Assembly: GCF_900103785.1 (NCBI RefSeq)
Contig: NZ_FNHE01000011.1
Coordinates: forward strand, 62,001 to 126,000
Origin: Geodermatophilus siccatus
Lineage (GTDB): Bacteria > Actinomycetota > Actinomycetes > Mycobacteriales > Geodermatophilaceae
Length of the DNA stretch: 64,000 bases
Direction of reading: 5' to 3'
The notes under the pieces were generated by a model, which was not told the DNA's origin, did no database searches, and worked only from the letters and a program-made list of their open reading frames with translations. A program made the translations under genes and the position numbers. Below, piece after piece: positions 59,701-64,000 of this stretch (position 1 is the first letter of the stretch; each line of letters opens with the position of its first letter).

Positions 59701-60126
59701 CTTGCCGAGGACGGCGAAGTCCTCGACGCACACCGACAGCTCGCCGGTCCGGGTGGTCATCACGGTGCCCTCGGCGCCGATCCAGTCGCCGCGGTCGACG
59801 TCGTCGAACTCGGCGTGCCGGTCGGGGCCGAGGACGGAGCTGTCGACGTAGAGCTGGATGGCGCCGGTCCGGTCGCGCAGCGTCGCGAAGGTCAGCCAGC
59901 CCTGCCGGCGGATGAGTTCCACCCGGCCGGCGACCCGCACGCGGTCCGTCGTCCGCACGTCGGGGGCGAGGTCCGCGTGGGCCGCGCGGACGCCGGCGGC
60001 GGTGGCGTCCGGGGGCCAGCGGTAGGGGTAGGCGGTGGTGCCCCGGGCGCGCAGCGCCTCCAGCTTGGCCAGCCGGTGCGCGCGCTGCCCCGCGCTGCGC
60101 CCGGCGACGTCGGTTCCGCTGACCAC
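56710..60126 (-). CDS. LysRS-MprF fusion (LysX-like) with reversed domain order
   Basis: A 1138-residue bifunctional protein. Residues about 15-500 are a class II lysyl-tRNA synthetase: OB-fold ([20 protein letters not shown]), motif 2 [20 protein letters not shown], motif 3 [13 protein letters not shown]. An Ala/Pro linker (about 505-575) is followed by about six membrane helices (575-765) and a DUF2156 aminoacyl-phosphatidylglycerol synthase domain (790-1120: [60 protein letters not shown]). Mycobacterial LysX carries these parts in the opposite order, MprF first and LysRS last. It should charge tRNA-Lys and transfer Lys to phosphatidylglycerol, giving resistance to cationic peptides. Start GTG 60126. 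Coupled to the permease. Confidence 0.92.
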   Translation of the reverse strand: [1138 protein letters not shown]

Positions 60127-60305
60127 CGCGCCATGATGGGGAGGACCCCGGGCGGTGCGACCCCCTCGACGACGCCGGTCGCCCCGCCCTCGCGCGTCCC
60201 CGGTGGGTCGCTGCGCTCAGGGTCGGGCGGCCCCCGCTGCGTGTGGTCGCGACCGGGACCCTCGCCCCTGGTGGCGAGCCGGGCGCGACGGGATCGTGCG
60301 CTCTC

Positions 60306-60797
60306 GTGCGACGGACTTCTCTTCCCGTGTGGGCAGCCGCCGGCATCCTGGTCCTCGGCGGTTGCGCCGCCGGGCAGGAGGCCGAGACAGCCGAGGAGAC
60401 CCCTGACGTCGCGGGCGTCGACGGCACGGTCGGCGAGGTGTCGCTGGACGACGTCTTCCTCGACGCCGAGGACACCGTCGAGGCGGGCGCCTCCGTGCCG
60501 CTGCGGGGTGTGCTGACCAACGACGCCGAACAGGCCGACCGGCTCGTCGGCGTCAGCACACCGGCGGCGGAGTCGGTCCAGCTGCTCGACGAGTCCGGTG
60601 CACCGAGCGCCGACGGGATCGAGCTGCCGGCCGGCGGTCAGGTGGAGGCCGTCAGCGGCGCCGTGCGGATGCAGTTGGAGGGGGTGACCGCACCGATCGC
60701 CCCCACCGACACCGTCTCGGTCACCTTCACCTTCGCGACGGCCGGTGAGGTGGCCCTCGACGTGCCGGTCGCCCCCGGCCCCGGTCCCGTCGACTAG
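60306..60797 (+). CDS. PCuAC/DUF461-like lipoprotein
   Basis: A 163-residue exported lipoprotein: GTG 60306, basic start VRRTSLP, hydrophobic VWAAAGILVLGG and lipobox Cys (VLGGC, about residue 20). The mature domain is a cupredoxin-like PCuAC/DUF461 fold: LRGVLTNDAEQADRLVGVST, ELPAGGQVEAVSGAVRMQLE, DTVSVTFTFATAGEVALDVP. Classical PCuAC binds Cu(I) with H-M-x10-M-x21-H-x-M; only a single Met of that set is visible here, so copper binding is doubtful. Divergent from the LysX-like gene. Function otherwise unknown. Confidence 0.78.
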   Translation: MRRTSLPVWAAAGILVLGGCAAGQEAETAEETPDVAGVDGTVGEVSLDDVFLDAEDTVEAGASVPLRGVLTNDAEQADRLVGVSTPAAESVQLLDESGAPSADGIELPAGGQVEAVSGAVRMQLEGVTAPIAPTDTVSVTFTFATAGEVALDVPVAPGPGPVD

Positions 60798-60985
60798 GCC
60801 GCCGCCCGCACCCGGTCGGCGGGGGTCCGCCGGATGCGTGCCCGGCGGCGTGCGCACGGTCCGCACGCGCCGCGCCCGGTCCCGGCCGGCCCGACGGGAC
60901 GCTCCGGGCGCCGCCCGCCCCGTCGCGAGCGAGGACATTCCCCTCTGTGCGGTGCCGCCCGGCGCCGCCAGGGAGGAGATCGGTC

Positions 60986-61609
60986 ATGTACGCCAGGACC
61001 ACCACCGTCCGCGGCGACCCGCGCGCGGTCGACGACGGGATCGCCTTCATCCGCAACGACGTCTGGCCGATGGTCCAGCGGATGGACGGCTGCATCGGGA
61101 TGTCGATGCTCGCCGACCGCGAGGCGGGGCGGTGCATCGTCACCTCCGCGTGGGCCAGCGAGGACGCGATGCGGGCCAGCGCCACCGAGGTCCAGGAGTC
61201 GCGGCGGCAGGCGGCTGAGGTGCTCCGCGCCGATGCCGTCGACATCGCCGAGTGGGAGATCGCCGTCCTGCACCGGTCCCGGCCGGCGGGGGACGCGGCG
61301 TGCGTCCGGGGCACCTGGCTCGACGTCCCGGCCGGCCACGTCGACGAGATGGTCGACACCTTCCGCATGAGCCTGCTGTCGAGGCTCGAGGACCTCCCCG
61401 GCTTCTGCAGCGTCAGCCTGCTGGTCGACCGGCCCGGTCACCGCGGCGTGGCCGCCGTGACCTACGAGGACCGGGCCGCCATGGAGCGGGCCCGCGAACA
61501 GGGCGCCGCGCTCCGCGAGGAGTTCAGCCGGGCGATGGGCGCGAGGATCACCGACGTCGCCGAGTTCGAGCTCGCGATGGCCCACCTGCACGTCCCCGAG
61601 ATGGCGTGA
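60986..61609 (+). CDS. Protein with two antibiotic-biosynthesis-monooxygenase-like domains
   Basis: A 207-residue protein made of two tandem ferredoxin-like (ABM/dimeric alpha-beta barrel) domains, about residues 1-95 and 105-205. Pattern per half: a first strand (MYARTTTVRGDP; CVRGTWLDVPAGHV), a helix, G-x-x-x-x-x-L-x-D-R (CIGMSMLADREAGR; FCSVSLLVDRPGHR), then a strand and a final helix. ABM proteins are small monooxygenases or heme-binding proteins; no catalytic residue can be assigned, so the role is open. ATG 60986 has GGGAGGAG 8 nt upstream. Two hairpins follow. Confidence 0.8.
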   Translation: MYARTTTVRGDPRAVDDGIAFIRNDVWPMVQRMDGCIGMSMLADREAGRCIVTSAWASEDAMRASATEVQESRRQAAEVLRADAVDIAEWEIAVLHRSRPAGDAACVRGTWLDVPAGHVDEMVDTFRMSLLSRLEDLPGFCSVSLLVDRPGHRGVAAVTYEDRAAMERAREQGAALREEFSRAMGARITDVAEFELAMAHLHVPEMA

Positions 61610-61615
61610 GGTGGT

Positions 61616-61635
61616 GGCGCCGCTGAGGCGGCGCC
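61616..61635 (+). terminator. Terminator hairpin
   Basis: Perfect 8-bp stem GGCGCCGC / GCGGCGCC with a 4-nt TGAG loop, 6 bp after the ABM-like gene stop. Confidence 0.7.
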
Positions 61636-61657
61636 CCCTGCAGTACTGCGCGCCCCT

Positions 61658-61684
61658 GGCCCGTTCCGGTCCCCTGAACGGGCC
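61658..61684 (-). terminator. Terminator hairpin
   Basis: Perfect 9-bp stem GGCCCGTTC / GAACGGGCC with a 9-nt loop, 23 bp beyond the LLM gene stop on the minus strand. Confidence 0.7.
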
Positions 61685-61707
61685 ACCGGCGCGCGACGAC
61701 CGGTGGC

Positions 61708-62721
61708 TCAGCCGCCGGGCTGCCAGCCCAGCGCCGGGCCGAGGCGCGTGGCGACGTCGGTGAGGATCTGCTCGTAGTCGGCGGGTGCGAAGTCGAACGG
61801 CAGCGCGAAGACGACCTCGGTGACCTCGCGGAAGCCGGCGTGGGCGTACAGGGCCTCGGCGATCTCCTCGGAGCTGCCCAGCAGGTCGCGGGCGAAGAGC
61901 ATCCGCGCCGGGCCCTGCGGTGCCGTCGTCCGCGGGGTGCGGGCCTCGACGTAGGCGGCGTAGCGCGCCCGCTGCTCGGCGGTGGCGGTGTCGGTGGGGA
62001 TGACCACCAGCCCCTGGGAGACCCGGCCGGCGGGGTTGGCGGCCCGGAAGGCCCGCACGTGCGAGGCCTGGACCTCGGCGAAGTCCTCGGACTGCTCGGC
62101 CTTGACCACGCTGGAGGTCAGGAAGTGCGTGCCGTGCTCGCCGGCCCACGCCGCCGAGCGCAGGCTGCCCCCGCCGTACCACATCCGGCCGGCCAGCCCG
62201 GGGGACTGCGGCTGCACCCGGTCGGACCACTCCTCGACGACGCCCTCCCGGCCGACGAAGGTCGACGCCCGCTCGCCGCGGACGAACCGCAGCAGCCGCT
62301 CCACGCGCGCGTAGCTGAAGTCCTCGCGGTCGGCGGTGTCGGGGTAGAGGGCGTCCTTCACGTCGTCCCAGTGCATCGGCGGGCCGACGCTGACGCCCGG
62401 GTGGAGCCGCCCACCGGAGAGGACGTCGACGGTGGCGAGGTCCTCGGCCAGCCGCAGCGGGTTCTCCCACGCCAGCGGCGTGACGGCGGTGCCGAGCCCG
62501 ATCCGGCGGGTGCGCTGGGTGAGCGCGGCGAGGACGGCGACCGGCGAGGAGATGCCCGGCTGCAGGTGCCGGTGGCGCAACCACGCGCTGTCGAACCCGA
62601 GCTGCTCGCCGAGCTCGACCATCGCGAGGGTCGCCTCGTGCCCGGGGCCGGGGTCGGCCGGGTCGAAGGTGCCGATGGTCAGGAAGCCGAGCTGTTCCAG
62701 CGGGGTCCCGGGGGCGGGCAT
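61708..62721 (-). CDS. LLM class flavin-dependent oxidoreductase
   Basis: A 337-residue luciferase-like TIM-barrel protein: LEQLGFLTIGTFDPADPGPG, EQLGFDSAWLRHRHLQPGIS, LTQRTRRIGLGTAVTPLAWE, PLRLAEDLATVDVLSGGRLH, and RMWYGGGSLRSAAWAGEHGT. FMN or F420 is the cofactor; several actinobacterial members are F420-dependent, which would fit the Fno-like gene at 53430. The substrate is unknown. ATG 62721 is chosen (GAGGAG 7 nt upstream) over a start 13 codons earlier. Monocistronic. Confidence 0.9.
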   Translation of the reverse strand: MPAPGTPLEQLGFLTIGTFDPADPGPGHEATLAMVELGEQLGFDSAWLRHRHLQPGISSPVAVLAALTQRTRRIGLGTAVTPLAWENPLRLAEDLATVDVLSGGRLHPGVSVGPPMHWDDVKDALYPDTADREDFSYARVERLLRFVRGERASTFVGREGVVEEWSDRVQPQSPGLAGRMWYGGGSLRSAAWAGEHGTHFLTSSVVKAEQSEDFAEVQASHVRAFRAANPAGRVSQGLVVIPTDTATAEQRARYAAYVEARTPRTTAPQGPARMLFARDLLGSSEEIAEALYAHAGFREVTEVVFALPFDFAPADYEQILTDVATRLGPALGWQPGG

Positions 62722-62772
62722 GGGGCGGCTCCTCGATCGGTGCGGTGGGTTCCGTTCCATCGTCGGTCAGTG

Positions 62773-63030
62773 GCCGACGACGTGCTCCTGCGCCCCGCCT
62801 CCGGCCGGGAGACGTGGGTGGACGCGGTGCTGCCGCAGGTCCCGGGGTCGTCGGCTCGCCGGCTCGCCGGCTCGCCGGCTCTCCTGGTCTCCTGGTCGAC
62901 GCCGACGGCCATGATCTCCTGCCGCCGCGGGCCGGGGACGGCGACGGCGACCTCGGTCTCCTCGCCGTGCTGCGCGACGAACCCCTGCAGCACCACCGGT
63001 CCGACCGTCCCGTTGGGGGATCCCTCACAT
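62773..63030 (+). pseudogene. Possible decayed small gene with octamer repeats
   Basis: A frame from GTG 62773 (LLRPASGRETWVDAVLPQVP) runs into octamer repeats at 62853-62896 and then loses sense. In another frame the sequence after the repeats looks protein-like (LLPPRAGDGDGDLGLLAVLR). Removing one 8-nt unit would join them. No stop closes the joined frame before it becomes antisense to the next gene, so I regard it as a remnant. Nothing else is seen between 62722 and 63131. Confidence 0.25.
62853..62896. repeat. Octamer tandem repeats
   Basis: GGCTCGCC three times (62853-62876), then GGCT, then CTCCTGGT twice (62881-62896). Units of 8 nt are not multiples of three. Confidence 0.8.
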
Positions 63031-63131
63031 GCACGGCCTGCGATCCGGCGGGGGTGTCACGATCGCCTCGGAACGCAGCGCCACGAGATCCTCGGGCGGC
63101 CCGAAGCCCGCGCCGATCCGAGGCCGGGCAC

Positions 63132-63695
63132 TCAGTGCCTGGTCTCGTACCTGGTCAGGAGCACGCCGTCGGGAAACGTCCGGGTCTCCACCAGGGTCAG
63201 GTTCACCCAGTTGTCCAGGGCCGTGAAGAACGGCGTGCCGCTGCCCACCAGGACCGGTGCGGTGGCCAGCACGTACTCGTCGATCAGCCCGGCCCGCATC
63301 GCCGCTGCGGCGAGGGTGGCGCCGCCGATGTCCATGGGGCCGCCATCCTCGGCCTTGAGCCGGGTGATCTCGGTGACCGCGTCGCCGGTGACCAGGCGGG
63401 TGTTCCAGTCGACCGTGCTGATCGTGGAGGAGAACACCACCTTCGGCATGTCCTGCCAGCGGCGGGCGAACTCGATCTCCGCCGGTGTGGCGCCGGGCTG
63501 CTGGTCGGCGGTCGGCCAGTGGGAACTCATCGTCTCCCACAGTCTGCGCCCGTACAGCGCCAGGTCGGTCGCTCCCACCCGGTCGGACCACCACTGGAAC
63601 AGCTCGTCGCTCGGCACGCTCCAGCCGAGGTCGTCGCCGGGCGCGGCGATGTAGCCGTCCAGGGACAGGTTCATGCCGAAGGTCAGTCTCCGCAT
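63132..63695 (-). CDS. Dihydrofolate reductase / RibD C-terminal family protein
   Basis: A 187-residue reductase of the RibD_C/DHFR group: TFGMNLSLDGYIAAPGDDLG, DLALYGRRLWETMSSHWPTA, MPKVVFSSTISTVDWNTRLV, MDIGGATLAAAAMRAGLIDE, and APVLVGSGTPFFTAL. Intact, unlike the related gene at 9258, which shares only the family. It should bind NADPH; the substrate is unknown and it is not a true FolA. ATG 63695. Monocistronic, on the minus strand. Confidence 0.9.
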   Translation of the reverse strand: MRRLTFGMNLSLDGYIAAPGDDLGWSVPSDELFQWWSDRVGATDLALYGRRLWETMSSHWPTADQQPGATPAEIEFARRWQDMPKVVFSSTISTVDWNTRLVTGDAVTEITRLKAEDGGPMDIGGATLAAAAMRAGLIDEYVLATAPVLVGSGTPFFTALDNWVNLTLVETRTFPDGVLLTRYETRH

Positions 63696-63750
63696 GCGTC
63701 ACCCCCCGCGAGTCGGTGTTCGGCGTACAGACCAGCACGGCGCGGAGAAG

Positions 63751-64000
63751 TCATCGGTCAGGCCACACCGAGGGCCGGTTGACCACCACGCCAAGCGGAT
63801 GCTGCCTACGGAAGGGAACCCCTACGTACACCTGACACCGGGGCACCCGCACCGCCATCACCGTGACCAGCGGTGTTGCGGGTACCCGTACGGTGAAGCT
63901 CTCACCAGCCGGGGCCTGGACGTACACGCACTGAGCCCCAGCCAGATCGAGATCGAACCCTGCCGGGCAAGGCGCAGAAGGCGGCGGAACTGCAGCGGCT
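63751..64000 (-). CDS. Hypothetical protein, C-terminal part (gene runs off the window)
   Basis: On the minus strand from base 63999 an open frame of 82 codons ends in TGA at 63751-63753: FDLDLAGAQCVYVQAPAGES, TVRVPATPLVTVMAVRVPRC, YVGVPFRRQHPLGVVVNRPS. Alternating strand-like residues suggest a beta domain. No start is in the window. Third codon positions are less GC-rich than average, so it may belong to another accessory patch. Not recognised. Confidence 0.4.
   Translation of the reverse strand, partial: AAAVPPPSAPCPAGFDLDLAGAQCVYVQAPAGESFTVRVPATPLVTVMAVRVPRCQVYVGVPFRRQHPLGVVVNRPSVWPDR

Noticed and set aside
62745..63782. Long plus-strand frame over the second DHFR-like gene
   Set aside because: From about 63030 on it is only the antisense of the conserved minus-strand gene.

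Overview
The window is 64 kb of very GC-rich actinobacterial chromosome. GTG starts are frequent, many operon partners overlap by a GTGA or ATGA tetramer, and many starts have a -10-like hexamer only 6-8 nt upstream, as expected for leaderless mRNAs. Triple cold-shock protein, DUF6186, UPF0303, ANTAR/GAF and LysX-type genes together point to Geodermatophilaceae. The strongest lineage clue is a UGSC-family gene with an in-frame TAG at its selenocysteine position. UAG-encoded selenocysteine has been reported from Geodermatophilus and Blastococcus, so I suspect one of these genera. I see no rRNA, tRNA, CRISPR array or intact transposase.

Layout. 1-5.2 kb: the end of a sensor kinase with its CitB-type response regulator, a GAF-ANTAR regulator, a TetR/MFS efflux pair with a clear 30-bp operator, and two SnoaL-like proteins. 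5.0-9.3 kb: an RNase Z gene cut off in its metal-binding motif, then a lower-GC accessory segment of small, secreted and fragmentary genes. 9.3-14.1 kb: a RibD/DHFR-like gene with a start-proximal frameshift, a sigma-like/membrane fusion, then the selenoprotein operon: a thioredoxin-like protein, a UGSC protein with amber selenocysteine and a SECIS-like hairpin, and mug. 14.1-23.6 kb: GNAT and HxlR genes, azlCD, a degenerate endonuclease V, a CoA-disulfide-reductase-like flavoprotein, a protein with three cold-shock domains, a butanediol-type dehydrogenase and a MEDS/HATPase regulator. 23.9-31.7 kb: a SUV3-like helicase, two hydrolases and a giant CtpI-like P-type ATPase.

31.7-52.8 kb: mostly membrane and metabolic genes. 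These are an AraC regulator, a DinB-like protein, FUSC, UPF0303, YihY, a DrrAB-like exporter behind a SoxR/MerR-type palindromic promoter, LtrA, a TMEM175-like channel, alpha/beta hydrolases, a GH13 glucosidase, a PoxB-like ThDP enzyme, a CPBP protease, a GT-C-like membrane protein, DUF2332 and a DMT permease. 52.8-53.4 kb: a second small lower-GC insert with a frameshifted DUF6578 gene. It carries the same hairpin as the first accessory segment. 53.4-64 kb: an F420-dependent NADP reductase-like protein, a class III adenylate cyclase, an APC permease coupled to a domain-swapped LysRS-MprF fusion, a PCuAC-like lipoprotein, a two-domain ABM protein, an LLM flavin enzyme, a second DHFR-like protein and a partial minus-strand gene at the edge.

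Several themes link the genes. Redox and thiol chemistry recurs in the selenoprotein operon, the CoA-disulfide-reductase-like enzyme, the F420 and flavin enzymes and the SoxR-like box. Envelope and drug defence recurs in the MFS/TetR pair, DrrAB, FUSC, the LysX-like fusion and CtpI. A family of structured hairpins sits directly after stop codons at three loci. All identifications come from reading motifs; no database search was possible.
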